52,160 nt of DNA from Arthrobacter sp. MYb227 (lineage in GTDB: Bacteria > Actinomycetota > Actinomycetes > Actinomycetales > Micrococcaceae), in assembly GCF_002975435.1 (NCBI RefSeq), contig NZ_PCPT01000018.1, positions 1 to 52,160 on the forward strand, given 5' to 3'. This document shows, piece by piece, positions 18,591 to 29,298 of the stretch. The notes beneath the pieces are model-generated. The model was given only the letters and a program-made list of their open reading frames with translations, searched no databases and was not told where the DNA came from. Position numbers and translations under genes: made by a program. Numbering within the stretch: the first letter of the stretch is position 1; the number at the start of each line of letters is the position of its first letter.

Positions 18591-19144
18591 TAGTTCGATG
18601 CACCTGCGTTCTGCTGGTTTTCCAGATCGGACAGGAACTTATCGACCACGCGGGAAGCGCGCTCGTCGTTCTCAAGAGCGTCATCGACGATCTTGCTGGC
18701 CAGTGATGTTGCCAGCGTTCCAACCTCGGCGCGCAGCGAGGTAACTGCTGCAACGCGCTCGGCTTCGATGGCGCGGTGTGCCTGCTCGGTAATGCGAGCC
18801 GACTCGTCTGCTGCCTTGGCCTTCAATTCCGCAAGGATCTGGGCACCTTCGGTGCGTGCATCTTCACGGATGTTGTTGGCTTCGGTGCGTGCTTCCAGCA
18901 GCTGTGCCTTGTACTGAGCCAGGATGGCGTCGGCTTCGGCCTGTGCGGCCTCTGCCTTCTCAAGTCCACCCTCGATGGCCGTGACACGGTCCTGGTAGGA
19001 CTTCTCGAATGCCGGGGCAATCTTCTTGACCACGATGAACAGCAGGACAGCGAAGCCTGCAGCGGTGACAAGAATTTCCCACGGGTTCGGAAGCAGCGGG
19101 TTTGCGCCCGCACCTGCAGCGAGGATCAATTCGTTGCTGATCAT
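18590..19144 (-). CDS. atpF: ATP synthase b subunit
   Basis: A 184-aa b subunit: one membrane helix near the N-terminus (PWEILVTAAGFAVLLFIVVKKI) followed by a long charged coiled coil rich in Ala/Glu/Lys that forms the stator stalk. The ATG at 19144 is chosen over an in-frame GTG two codons upstream because AAGGA lies 9 bases before it. One-base overlap with atpH downstream. Confidence 0.96.
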   Translation of the reverse strand: MISNELILAAGAGANPLLPNPWEILVTAAGFAVLLFIVVKKIAPAFEKSYQDRVTAIEGGLEKAEAAQAEADAILAQYKAQLLEARTEANNIREDARTEGAQILAELKAKAADESARITEQAHRAIEAERVAAVTSLRAEVGTLATSLASKIVDDALENDERASRVVDKFLSDLENQQNAGASN

Positions 19145-19162
19145 TCTCACTCTTCCTTATCT

Positions 19163-19224
19163 CTTAGGTTTCCAATTGCAATAGCCCTGCGACAGTGGCA
19201 GGGCCACTACCAAGGGAAACTAAG
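19163..19224 (-). other. Hairpin between atpE and atpF
   Basis: Outer arms CTTAGGTTTCC (19163-19173) and GGGAAACTAAG (19214-19224, one bulge) enclose an inner stem GCCCTG/CAGGGC (19184-19189 and 19199-19204). The right arm overlaps the atpE stop codon. Confidence 0.65.
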
Positions 19225-19435
19225 CGCCGACGACGAAGGCGAAGACCAAGCCCAGGATGGCCAGTGCTTCTGCAAGGGCGAAGCCAAGCATGGCGATTGG
19301 CTGCAAGATGCGGCCTGCTTCTGGCTGGCGTGCAACGCCGTTGATGTAGGCAGCGAAGATCATGCCCACGCCGATGGCCGAACCGATAGCAGCCAGGCCG
19401 TAGCCGATCATGTTGAGGGAGCCGTGGAGTTCCAT
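19220..19435 (-). CDS. atpE: ATP synthase c subunit
   Basis: A 71-aa ring subunit: two membrane helices (about 8-32 and 46-70) joined by the polar loop ARQPEAGR. The ion-carrying carboxylate is Glu56 in [10 protein letters not shown]. No obvious Na+-ligand set, so protons are the likely coupling ion. The glycine-rich first helix [13 protein letters not shown] is typical. AAAGGAACGAA before the ATG is a strong ribosome binding site, in keeping with the need for many copies per enzyme. Confidence 0.97.
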   Translation of the reverse strand: MELHGSLNMIGYGLAAIGSAIGVGMIFAAYINGVARQPEAGRILQPIAMLGFALAEALAILGLVFAFVVGA

Positions 19436-19453
19436 TTCGTTCCTTTCAAGATA

Positions 19454-19501
19454 CCGACACTTTGTCGGCAGGTTGTGAGGTCATTCCCTTTTTGAAGGGG
19501 A
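19454..19501 (-). other. Two short hairpins between atpB and atpE
   Basis: CCGACA/TGTCGG (19454-19459 with 19463-19468) and a small TTCCC/GGGGAA-type stem at about 19483-19501 lie in the 90-bp gap just before the atpE ribosome binding site. Confidence 0.45.
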
Positions 19502-19525
19502 AGTATTTGGGGGTTTTGCTCTTAC

Positions 19526-20332
19526 TTAGTGAGCGTCTGCATCCAGGGCACCCTGGATGTAGATGGCGGTCAGCAGGGCGAAGACGAACGCCTGCAGGAC
19601 CATGATCAAAAGTTCAAGGAAGTACATTGCTACGGAGCCAACGATCACCAGCACACCGATGCTGTTCATGGCCAGGGATTCCTGCACCACAATCAGGTGA
19701 CGAGCACCAGTAGCAGCAAGCATGACGATGATGTGGCCCGAAAGCATGGTTGCCATCAAACGCAGTGAGTGCGTCAGCGGGCGAACGAGGAAGTTCGAGA
19801 TGATTTCCAACGGCACCATCAGCGGCATGATCCAGCCCGGAACACCGGAAGGAACAACTGCGAGCTTGAAGTAGCGAATACCGTGATTCTTCACGCCTAC
19901 GGCAATCCAGGTGCCGTAGATGATCAGGGCCATTGCATAGGCCGAGCCTGCATGGGAGAAGGAAGGAATCTGAAGGAACGGGATAATCCCGAACAGGTTG
20001 TTCAGCAGGACGAAGAAGAAGGTAGCGAAGAGCAACGGCACCCAGGGGCGGAAGTTCTTTTCGCCAATGATGTCGCGGCCAATGGAGTTACGTACGAACC
20101 CGTAGGCGCTCTCGGCAAGGAACTGAGTCTTGCCCGGGACCAACTTCGGGTTCTTGATAGCGGCCTTGAAGAACCACGTGATCAAAATGATCGACAGGAT
20201 GATCATGATCATCTGCTTACCAAAACCGGTACCGTACTCAGCCATCCAGGGAAGGACTTCTGGAAGGTGGGTATCGCTAATGGTTGGCGGTACGTAGGGT
20301 TCTGAGGCCGTCGGAAGCGCAAACGCGGTCAA
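19526..20332 (-). CDS. atpB: ATP synthase a subunit (TTG start)
   Basis: A 268-aa membrane subunit that forms the proton half-channels against the c-ring. The essential Arg lies in the helix RPLTHSLRLMATMLSGHIIVML; five to six membrane helices are visible. No in-frame ATG fits: the first ATG would delete the conserved N-terminus. The TTG at 20332 has AGAGGA 7 bases upstream and gives MTAFALPTASEPYVPP. The TTG overlaps the TGA of an 11-codon ORF (20361-20329, MTETAERTAR), suggesting coupled translation. First structural gene of the synthase after two small membrane proteins. Confidence 0.93.
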   Translation of the reverse strand: MTAFALPTASEPYVPPTISDTHLPEVLPWMAEYGTGFGKQMIMIILSIILITWFFKAAIKNPKLVPGKTQFLAESAYGFVRNSIGRDIIGEKNFRPWVPLLFATFFFVLLNNLFGIIPFLQIPSFSHAGSAYAMALIIYGTWIAVGVKNHGIRYFKLAVVPSGVPGWIMPLMVPLEIISNFLVRPLTHSLRLMATMLSGHIIVMLAATGARHLIVVQESLAMNSIGVLVIVGSVAMYFLELLIMVLQAFVFALLTAIYIQGALDADAH

Positions 20333-20423
20333 CGCGCTGTCCTCTCTGCAGTTTCGGTCATGGGGCAAAGTCGGTGATTTGGCGCAGGGCGCCGTTCACC
20401 GGGTGAAGTTCTGGTGGTCGATC

Positions 20424-20657
20424 TCATGTGGAGGTGTCCTCGCGGCTTCGGCGCCGCTGATGATGCCGCGCCAGAAAGAAACCAGCGATTGCACCAAGAA
20501 GGGCACCAACGATTAGTAGCCATCGGGTGTCCAGTAAAAGATCCAAACCCCAGCCTATCAAACCCCAGGCGATGAGCCCGCCAATCATGTAGTTGATTGA
20601 CTCGCGCACCGGGCGTTCGTGAGACAGTTTGTCGGGGTGTTGTGCGTCAGGTTCCAT
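20424..20657 (-). CDS. AtpZ/AtpI-like small membrane protein
   Basis: A 77-aa protein with two membrane helices separated by LLLDTRW; the glycine pattern GLIAWGLIGWGLDLLLDTRW and GALLGAIAGFFLA matches the AtpZ/AtpI family (PF09527-type) encoded before atpB in many bacteria and thought to help c-ring assembly or Mg2+ supply. The ATG at 20657 lies one base after the TAA of the preceding gene, so it is coupled; an upstream ATG at 20696 would overlap that gene. The C-terminus is strongly basic (RHHQRRRSRE). Confidence 0.85.
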   Translation of the reverse strand: MEPDAQHPDKLSHERPVRESINYMIGGLIAWGLIGWGLDLLLDTRWLLIVGALLGAIAGFFLARHHQRRRSREDTST

Positions 20658-20658
20658 G

Positions 20659-21222
20659 TTACTTTCGCGCACCTCCGGACTGGCTTGGATCTTCATCGGC
20701 AAATACCGGGAGCCGCGCCTTAGAAAAGGCGCGTATCTCCCCGATCTGCCAGAGTACAAGTGCGCCGATGGCACCGTACATAAACGTTGGTCGGTGCACC
20801 CAGTCAGGTAGCCCCGAAAGCAGCACGAGGAAGCCCATTCCAAAGATCTTGACCACGTAGGTGAACAAGAACGCGGGAAGAGCCCACGAGCTATCGATGC
20901 GGCCGGCACCCTCGGCAATCAGCAAGCTAATTCCGAAGAAGAACACGACTATTGCTGTGGCAAAGGCGATGGATCCGGCGATCTGCGTACCCAAGAGGGG
21001 CCACGCTGCCAGGGAAGCAAGTATTCCCGCGCCAACCGTGTAGGTGGTGCAGGTCTTCAGGATGCCCATCCATGGGGAACGCGGAGCCGACGAGGCGACA
21101 AGCGCACCGTTGGCCTTTGAGCCGCGCACCGGCTTGGTCATCTGCATCCTGTTCCCTGTGTATACAGTGCTTTGGCGCAGGGGGTACTGCGCCGCAAAGT
21201 TTGTGATGGGGTTGACCTCCAT
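20659..21222 (-). CDS. ATP synthase protein I-like membrane protein
   Basis: A 187-aa membrane protein in the position of Rv1303 (atpI-like) of M. tuberculosis. A basic N-terminus (about 1-50) precedes four hydrophobic segments: near 58-75, 80-104, 112-135 and 145-162. It is thought to assist assembly of the Fo part; direct evidence is lacking for actinobacteria. The ATG at 21222 has AAGAGG 8 bases upstream; internal ATGs at residues 26 and 28, with AGGGA before them, are alternative starts. It overlaps nothing and runs directly into the AtpZ-like gene. Confidence 0.8.
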   Translation of the reverse strand: MEVNPITNFAAQYPLRQSTVYTGNRMQMTKPVRGSKANGALVASSAPRSPWMGILKTCTTYTVGAGILASLAAWPLLGTQIAGSIAFATAIVVFFFGISLLIAEGAGRIDSSWALPAFLFTYVVKIFGMGFLVLLSGLPDWVHRPTFMYGAIGALVLWQIGEIRAFSKARLPVFADEDPSQSGGARK

Positions 21223-21287
21223 GGCGGAAGCCTCTTGAATTCTACACGAGATAGAACGGGGTCACGACCCGGGGTGCCCTGAGTGGT

Positions 21288-22421
21288 TCAAGAACTCGAA
21301 CGGCCTCTGGCGCGCTCCGCATTGAACTGCTCGATGCGGTGCCGCACCGTCGGCCCCCACGTGATGAACCCCACAACAATGAGTGCTACTGAATAGATGG
21401 GAACGAAGATTGCGCGGTCAAGGAAACCGAAGGCAACAACGCCGGTGGCGCATAGTGCCGACCACAAGTACATCAAGATGACACTCTTTTGCACGCTGTG
21501 TCCACCCTTGACCATTAGGTGATGCATGTGGCCCTGATCTGCTGCGAATGGTGACTGGCCACGTGAGAGCCGGCGGATCACCGAAAGCCCCAAATCCAAG
21601 AGTGGCAACAAGATGACGGCCGCCGGCAAGATGACTGGCATGTAGGCCGGGACGTTACGGAAGCGGAAGGCATCCTCGCCGAGCACATCCCCGGTGACTG
21701 CTATAGAGGCGGTAGCCATCAGCATGCCGATGGCCAGCACACCTGTCTCCCCCATGAAGATCGATGCGGGATTGAAGTTATGTGGCAAGAAGCCCAACGT
21801 CGCGCCCAGGAGAAGTGCGCAGAGCATTGCAGAGAAATTCGAGTAGTCTTCGGCGCTGACCCGGGTGGCAAGCATGTAGCTGTATACAAAGAAGGTGGCT
21901 GCACCTATCGCCGAGACTCCGGCGGCCAGCCCATCGAGCCCATCCATAAAGTTAATGGCATTCATGATCAGCACCACCAGCACTACCGTGATACCAATTT
22001 GCACGGCGTGCGAATCAAAGTGGACGCTTCCCACCGGCAAGGCCTTGATCACGATGCCATGTCCGGCAATGATCAGCCCGATAAACGTTTGCCCAATAAA
22101 TTTGAGCCACCACTTCATGTCGAACAGATCGTCAATCACACCCATGACGACGATGAGCGCAAGAGCAAGCGCCACACCGCGAATCGGTTCGGGATTCTTG
22201 AAGATCCCATCGAAGAAGGGGATCTGGCTGGCCATGCCGAGGCCCAAATAAACGGCACCTACAATTGCAACCCCACCGAGCTTGGGTGTTGGCACCTTGT
22301 GCATATCGCGATCGCGAACATTGTCCTGAGGTAAAAACCTCACGCCAATGGGGCGTATCAGCGGGGTGAGCAGATACGAGGTCACAAAAGCGACCCCGAT
22401 CAGCAGGAGATAAATTCTCAT
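21288..22421 (-). CDS. wecA: Polyprenyl-phosphate GlcNAc-1-phosphate transferase (WecA/TagO family)
   Basis: A 377-aa polytopic membrane enzyme that transfers a sugar-1-phosphate, most likely GlcNAc-1-P from UDP-GlcNAc, to decaprenyl/undecaprenyl phosphate, starting synthesis of lipid-linked wall polymers. The Mg2+-binding Asp pair is D97-D98 (GVIDDLFD), the signature NAINFMDGLDGL is at 154-165, and the late cytoplasmic motif ADQGHMHHL near 315 separates it from MraY. About ten membrane helices. The ATG overlaps the tsaC stop by 4 bases. Same position as rfe (Rv1302) in M. tuberculosis. Confidence 0.93.
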   Translation of the reverse strand: MRIYLLLIGVAFVTSYLLTPLIRPIGVRFLPQDNVRDRDMHKVPTPKLGGVAIVGAVYLGLGMASQIPFFDGIFKNPEPIRGVALALALIVVMGVIDDLFDMKWWLKFIGQTFIGLIIAGHGIVIKALPVGSVHFDSHAVQIGITVVLVVLIMNAINFMDGLDGLAAGVSAIGAATFFVYSYMLATRVSAEDYSNFSAMLCALLLGATLGFLPHNFNPASIFMGETGVLAIGMLMATASIAVTGDVLGEDAFRFRNVPAYMPVILPAAVILLPLLDLGLSVIRRLSRGQSPFAADQGHMHHLMVKGGHSVQKSVILMYLWSALCATGVVAFGFLDRAIFVPIYSVALIVVGFITWGPTVRHRIEQFNAERARGRSSS

Positions 22422-23278
22422 GAGGTGGCGTTGGTACCCGCGGCTTTGTTTGCAGCCGTTGCTTCATCAGCTGCGTCTGTCGCATCGGCGTCATGCGACT
22501 CAAGGTTAGGCGCAATATCTTCGACGCTCGGCGTTGCTGCGGGCTGCGCATCGTTAGGTGCCTGCGCATCGGCCGGGGCAACGGGTCCTTCACCGTTAGA
22601 CGCATCGTCACTTGACGCATCGTTAATATCTAGTATCTCGGGTGCGATTTCACGCAATTGTTCAATACCCAGCGCACCGACACGGACCACGCGGGGCGGG
22701 GTAAGCGTGCAGTCAATAATTGTTGAGCTGAGCGTTTGGCCGCCGGCCACGGGACGGGGCCCGGCCTCAAGATAGACCTCGACCGACTCGCCGAGCTGGT
22801 CAAAGGCCTGCTGGGCGGTGCTTGCCGCGGGCTGACCCGTGCGATTTGCCGAGGAAACAGCCAACGGTCCGGTCAACGCAAGTAATTCCAGGGCCACCTC
22901 ATCATCGGGAACCCGTAAGGCAACCGTGCCTCGAGTCTCGCCCAAATCCCAGGTCAACGAGGGCTGGGCATGCAGGATCAGGGTCAGTGCTCCGGGCCAG
23001 AACTCATCGGCAAGCGCGCGCGCCGATGCCGGAACATCGATGGCAAGCCCATCCATGGTCTGCACCGAGGGAATCAGCACCGGTGGTGGCATGTTCCGTC
23101 CGCGGCCCTTACTCGCCAGCAAGGTGGAGACAGCCTGGGCCGAAAATGCGTCGGCGGCAATGCCATACACCGTGTCGGTGGGCATGACGATGCAGCGTTG
23201 GGCGGAGATTGCACCCTGGGCGGCCTGGAGTCCGGTGGTCCGAGTCGCTGGGTCGTTAGCATCAAAACGTGAAGTCAC
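22418..23278 (-). CDS. L-threonylcarbamoyladenylate synthase (TsaC/Sua5/YrdC family)
   Basis: A 286-aa enzyme making threonylcarbamoyl-AMP from threonine, bicarbonate and ATP, the first step of the t6A37 modification of ANN-decoding tRNAs. The YrdC-fold motifs are clear: MPTDTVYGIA, the SKGRGRNMP (KxR) loop and VSSANRTGQ. The GTG at 23278 makes the N-terminus MTSRFDANDP, which lines up with mycobacterial homologues, and has GGAAGA 9 bases upstream; ATGs at 23287 and 23308 are alternatives. The last 68 residues are an Ala/Asp/Pro/Asn-rich tail without visible fold. Lies between prmC and wecA. Confidence 0.92.
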   Translation of the reverse strand: MTSRFDANDPATRTTGLQAAQGAISAQRCIVMPTDTVYGIAADAFSAQAVSTLLASKGRGRNMPPPVLIPSVQTMDGLAIDVPASARALADEFWPGALTLILHAQPSLTWDLGETRGTVALRVPDDEVALELLALTGPLAVSSANRTGQPAASTAQQAFDQLGESVEVYLEAGPRPVAGGQTLSSTIIDCTLTPPRVVRVGALGIEQLREIAPEILDINDASSDDASNGEGPVAPADAQAPNDAQPAATPSVEDIAPNLESHDADATDAADEATAANKAAGTNATS

Positions 23279-23361
23279 GCTGTCCATTCTTCCATGTGTA
23301 AGGGCCATTCTGGGCGCTATAGGTGCTCCGTGGCCGGTCGATGAGATCGCGTACGCGCTGG

Positions 23362-23382
23362 CCGCGGCTCTCTTAGCCGCGG
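23362..23382 (-). other. Short hairpin over the prmC stop codon
   Basis: CCGCGGCT (23362-23369) and its complement (23375-23382) around a 5-base loop; the loop and right arm contain the prmC stop codon. No T tract. It may mark the prmC 3' end or slow read-through to tsaC. Confidence 0.45.
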
Positions 23383-24245
23383 CGGATGGCGCTTGTTGAT
23401 CGATCGCGTCCGGTCAGATCGAGGTTTGTGGTGATATTTTCCCACGCACCGGACTCTTGGAACATCTTGCGCATTTGTGCCGCCTGAACTTCCGCGTGTT
23501 CCATCACGAAGAAGCCGCCGGGGCGCAACAACCGTGCCGCGGTGGCCTCTGCGGCACGCGGCATGATCATCCCATCGGCTCCTCCCCCATACAGTGCCAT
23601 GTGTGGGTCGTGCTCCCGGGCCTCGGGTTCACGCGGAACGGCATTTGCCGGAATATACGGCGGATTTGAGACAACCACATCGCAGGAGCCGTTCAGCTCG
23701 CCGAAGGCCTCACGCATATCCCCGTGTACCAGGGTGACGCCCAGCGGTTCGAGGTTTTTGCGTGAATACGGGTAGGCATCATCGGAAAGTTCAACCGCAT
23801 ACACCCGTGCCGTGGTGTTCTCATGGGCCAGCGAGCCGGCGATGGCACCGGATCCGGTCCCCAGATCCACCATGAGCGGGCGCTGCAGCGGTGCAGCAAA
23901 ATCCAGTGCCAGCTGCACCACCGTCTCGGTTTCCGGACGCGGCACAAACACCCCGGGACCCACCGCCAGATCAAGATAACGGAAATGGGCGATGCCGGTC
24001 AGGTGTTGCAACGGCAACCGGGTCACCCTGGCCGCGATGAGCCGCTCAAATTCCGGGCCATGTTCGGCACCGAAGGATTCACCCATGAGTTGCAGCATGG
24101 TGAGCCTGCCGCGAGATACGCCCAATACGTGAGCCGCCAGGAGCTCGGCGTCGACCATCGGGGTCGGAACCCCGGCGGCCGCTAACCGTGCAGCGGCATC
24201 GGCCAACACCTGGCCCAGGGGTTGGCCGAAACCTTTGTACGTCAT
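23373..24245 (-). CDS. prmC: Release factor glutamine methyltransferase PrmC
   Basis: A 290-aa SAM-dependent methyltransferase that methylates the Gln of the GGQ motif in release factors 1 and 2. Motif I DLGTGSGAI is at 127-135 and the substrate-binding NPPY at 194-197 (VVSNPPYIPA). The N-terminal helical domain that recognises the release factor covers about 1-90. It starts 8 bases after the prfA stop codon, so enzyme and substrate are co-expressed. Confidence 0.97.
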   Translation of the reverse strand: MTYKGFGQPLGQVLADAAARLAAAGVPTPMVDAELLAAHVLGVSRGRLTMLQLMGESFGAEHGPEFERLIAARVTRLPLQHLTGIAHFRYLDLAVGPGVFVPRPETETVVQLALDFAAPLQRPLMVDLGTGSGAIAGSLAHENTTARVYAVELSDDAYPYSRKNLEPLGVTLVHGDMREAFGELNGSCDVVVSNPPYIPANAVPREPEAREHDPHMALYGGGADGMIMPRAAEATAARLLRPGGFFVMEHAEVQAAQMRKMFQESGAWENITTNLDLTGRDRSTSAIRRG

Positions 24246-24253
24246 CGTGCGTC

Positions 24254-25336
24254 TTAGTCCTTGTCCCCGCCGATGGCGTCCAGACGCTGCTTCTCATCGA
24301 GCTCGATGCAGGAGGTGATCAGCGGCTCAAGTTCGCCGTTCATCACGGCGTCAAGATTGTAGGCCTTGTAGCCGGTGCGGTGATCGGCAATACGGTTTTC
24401 CGGGTAATTGTAGGTGCGGATGCGCTCTGAGCGGTCCATGGTACGCACCTGTGACTTGCGGATATCGGAGTTTTCCGCGTCGATGATGGCCTGCTGGTGA
24501 GCCAGCAAACGCGAGCGCAGCACGCGCATTGCCGCTTCACGGTTCTGGATCTGCGACTTTTCGTTCTGCATGGCAACCACGATGCCGGTAGGAATGTGGG
24601 TCACGCGCACCGCGGAGTCGGTGGTGTTTACCGATTGCCCACCGGGGCCCGAGGAACGGTACACATCGACCTTCAGGTCATTGGCGTGGATGTCGACTTC
24701 TTCGGGCTCGTCAACCTCGGGAAGCACCAGCACGCCAGCGGCCGAGGTGTGGATGCGGCCCTGAGATTCGGTCTGCGGCACGCGCTGCACGCGGTGCACC
24801 CCGCCCTCAAACTTCAGGTGCGCGTAAACGCCCTGAGCCGGGTCGTTCGACTTACCCTTAATGGCAACCTGCGCATCCTTGTAACCGCCGAGGTCGGACT
24901 CGTTGAAGGAGATCATCTCAACCTTCCAGCCCATGTGCTCCGCGTAGCGGGTGTACATGCGCAGCAGGTCGGCCGCGAAGAGCGCCGCCTCATCGCCGCC
25001 TTCACCGCCCTTGACCTCAAGGATGACATCGCGCGCGTCGTTGGGGTCGCGCGGGATCAGTAGACGGCGCAGCTTTTCGGCGACGGCCGGCAGTGTTTCC
25101 TCAAGCGTGGCGACCTCTTCGGCAAAGTCCGGATCCTCGTCGGCCATTTCGCGGGCCGTCTCAAGGTCGTCGTTCATCTGGCTCCAGCGCTTGTACGCCT
25201 CGACGATGCCGTTGAGCTGAGCGGAGCGACGGCCGAGCTTCCGGGCCAGGGCCTGGTCTTGGTATACGGCGGGGTCCGAGAGCTGCGCCTGAATGGCTGC
25301 GTGCTCATCGAGTAGTCCCTGGACTGACTCAAACAT
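24254..25336 (-). CDS. prfA: Peptide chain release factor 1
   Basis: A 360-aa protein that ends translation at UAA and UAG. The peptidyl-hydrolysis motif GGQ is at 232-234 ([17 protein letters not shown]), methylated by the next gene product PrmC. The codon-recognition tripeptide, usually PAT or PVT, reads PQT at 187-189 ([18 protein letters not shown]). RF1 identity is supported by overall similarity and the flanking [17 protein letters not shown] precedes the ATG. Located between rho and prmC; the rpmE gene often found before prfA is absent. Confidence 0.97.
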   Translation of the reverse strand: MFESVQGLLDEHAAIQAQLSDPAVYQDQALARKLGRRSAQLNGIVEAYKRWSQMNDDLETAREMADEDPDFAEEVATLEETLPAVAEKLRRLLIPRDPNDARDVILEVKGGEGGDEAALFAADLLRMYTRYAEHMGWKVEMISFNESDLGGYKDAQVAIKGKSNDPAQGVYAHLKFEGGVHRVQRVPQTESQGRIHTSAAGVLVLPEVDEPEEVDIHANDLKVDVYRSSGPGGQSVNTTDSAVRVTHIPTGIVVAMQNEKSQIQNREAAMRVLRSRLLAHQQAIIDAENSDIRKSQVRTMDRSERIRTYNYPENRIADHRTGYKAYNLDAVMNGELEPLITSCIELDEKQRLDAIGGDKD

Positions 25337-25406
25337 ATTGGTTCTTCCTTCACGACGACTAGTTCCAGTGTAAGGAACTGAAATTGGTTTTGGGTATTAA
25401 CGACCA

Positions 25407-25461
25407 ACGCCCAGCCTCACCTTGTGCACCGGAAAAATCCGGGCACGGTGAAACTGGGCGT
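25407..25461 (-). terminator. Hairpin after rho
   Basis: ACGCCCAG (25407-25414) pairs with CTGGGCGT (25454-25461), with further inner pairing TCACC/GGTGA and GTGC/GCAC. It begins 10 bases past the rho stop codon, in the 134-bp rho-prfA gap. The T run after it is weak, so read-through into prfA is possible. Confidence 0.55.
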
Positions 25462-25470
25462 ATAAGGTAG

Positions 25471-27813
<2,343 letters not shown>

Positions 27814-28157
27814 GAAGGTTCCTTCCCCCTCGTCGGGCGGATCGATAGAGTAATCCGCGACGTTTGACTTCCCCCCTTTGTCCGCTTCAGATGCGAAGAA
27901 AGGGTATTACCGCTCACCGGCTACCTCAAGGGTAGATCGGCATCACGGTTGATTCGTGCGTGAGACACATCAACGCGGCTGTTGCTCATCACGAAGGACG
28001 AACTGATGCTTGTGGTTGGTGTGAGGGTGCTTGCAGCTGTCGGCCAAGCATGGTTTGGCGGCGGTCATCCGCACCCACGTAAGGGCGGCGGCTGAAGGTT
28101 GCACGAAACGCGTTGAACCGGACCCAAGATCTGGGCAGGTCCGCTAAGAGACTTGTG
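27814..28157. other. Gene-free gap between thrB and rho (rho leader)
   Basis: These 344 bp carry no credible gene. On the minus strand a TAATAC box (complement of 27904-27909) could be the -10 of the rho promoter, giving a leader of about 85 bases. Near the thrB end, CGGACC (28119-28124) pairs with GGTCCG (28138-28143) around CAAGATCTGGGCA-like sequence, a possible thrB 3' hairpin without a T tract. Confidence 0.45.
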
Positions 28158-29132
28158 CTAAAGCACTTCTACTCTAACACCGCTTGGGGCAACACGCGGA
28201 ATCAGGACACGCCACGAGGCTTGCGTGTGCCCTTGAGCATGAGTATCGATGGCCGCGGCGACCTGTTGTGCAGCATCCTGCCCATTACAGAGCACCAGCA
28301 CCGTGGGGCCGGCACCGGAAACTACCGCGGCAAATCCCTGCGCCCGTAGATCTTGAATCAACGCGGCGCTCAACGGCATGGCCGGGGCACGGAATGACTG
28401 ATGTAAGAAGTCCTGGGTGGAAATCAGCAGGTTGGCCGGGTCGTGTGCCAGTGAATGGATCAGCAGCCCGACGCGGCCACCGTTGGCCGCGGCCACGCCG
28501 TGATCCACGCTGGCCGGCAACAGCCCGCGGGCGGCGTGTGTGGAGAGTTCGAAGTCGGGGATGGCAATGACCGGAACAATGTCCGGGTGCAAGACCCCCT
28601 GCACGGTACCGAAACCGGCGCTTGGCTCGTCGGTGACCCAGGACAGCGTCAATCCGCCATAAACGGCAGGTGCAACATTATCCGGGTGACCTTCCCAGCG
28701 TGCCGCGGCCTGGAAGATCTCTTCGAGTCCCACCTGGGCATTGTGGGGCAGCAGCGCGTTGGCTGCCGCTAACGCGCTGACGATTGCCGCGGCGCTGGAA
28801 CCCATGCCACGGCCGTGCGGAATGTTGTTGGTGGCTTCGATGAGTAGACCGGATGGCTCAAAGCCGGCCTCGGCCCAACGTTCAAGCATGGTTTTGGCGA
28901 TCAGGTGGGTTGCGTCCTTGGGCAGGAAGGCGGCTCCCTCACCGGTAATTTCAACCTTCACTCCCGGGGTTTCAAGGGTATGTACCGTGAGGGTGTCACA
29001 CACCGAAAGTGCCAGGCCCAAAACATCAAAACCAGGCCCGAGGTTAGCGGTGGTCGCCGGCACGTGTACGGCGATTGACTGGCCTGGCTGGATTTTTGCC
29101 AACTGCTTCTGGGCTACCGGTTTGATCACCAT
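28158..29132 (-). CDS. thrB: Homoserine kinase
   Basis: A 324-aa GHMP-family kinase that phosphorylates homoserine with ATP, the next-to-last step of threonine synthesis. The ATP loop is IPHGRGMGSSAAAI (about 97-110). The N-terminal VHVPATTANLGPGFDVLGLA is the standard GHMP start. It follows thrC after a 166-bp gap that contains a 15-bp hairpin, so it may be expressed at a different level from hom-thrC. A GAGGG lies about 14 bases before the ATG, further than ideal. Confidence 0.96.
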   Translation of the reverse strand: MVIKPVAQKQLAKIQPGQSIAVHVPATTANLGPGFDVLGLALSVCDTLTVHTLETPGVKVEITGEGAAFLPKDATHLIAKTMLERWAEAGFEPSGLLIEATNNIPHGRGMGSSAAAIVSALAAANALLPHNAQVGLEEIFQAAARWEGHPDNVAPAVYGGLTLSWVTDEPSAGFGTVQGVLHPDIVPVIAIPDFELSTHAARGLLPASVDHGVAAANGGRVGLLIHSLAHDPANLLISTQDFLHQSFRAPAMPLSAALIQDLRAQGFAAVVSGAGPTVLVLCNGQDAAQQVAAAIDTHAQGHTQASWRVLIPRVAPSGVRVEVL

Positions 29133-29184
29133 GATCGCGTGTTATTCCCTCAAGTTTTTTACTGATGATGTATCGGCCAGACAC

Positions 29185-29225
29185 CGAACCGTGTGGCATG
29201 TCTAAACGCTATGCCACACGGTTCG
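29185..29225 (-). other. Hairpin between thrC and thrB
   Basis: A perfect 15-bp inverted repeat, CGAACCGTGTGGCAT (29185-29199) and its complement (29211-29225), with an 11-base loop. It is not followed by a T run on the minus strand. It could be a processing site or a weak attenuator between thrC and thrB. Confidence 0.7.
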
Positions 29226-29298
29226 ATGCTGGCCGTTGCTACTTGGCCGTCAATGCCTGGGTACCAATTGCGGGCACCAAAGCATGTTGAGCGATTTT

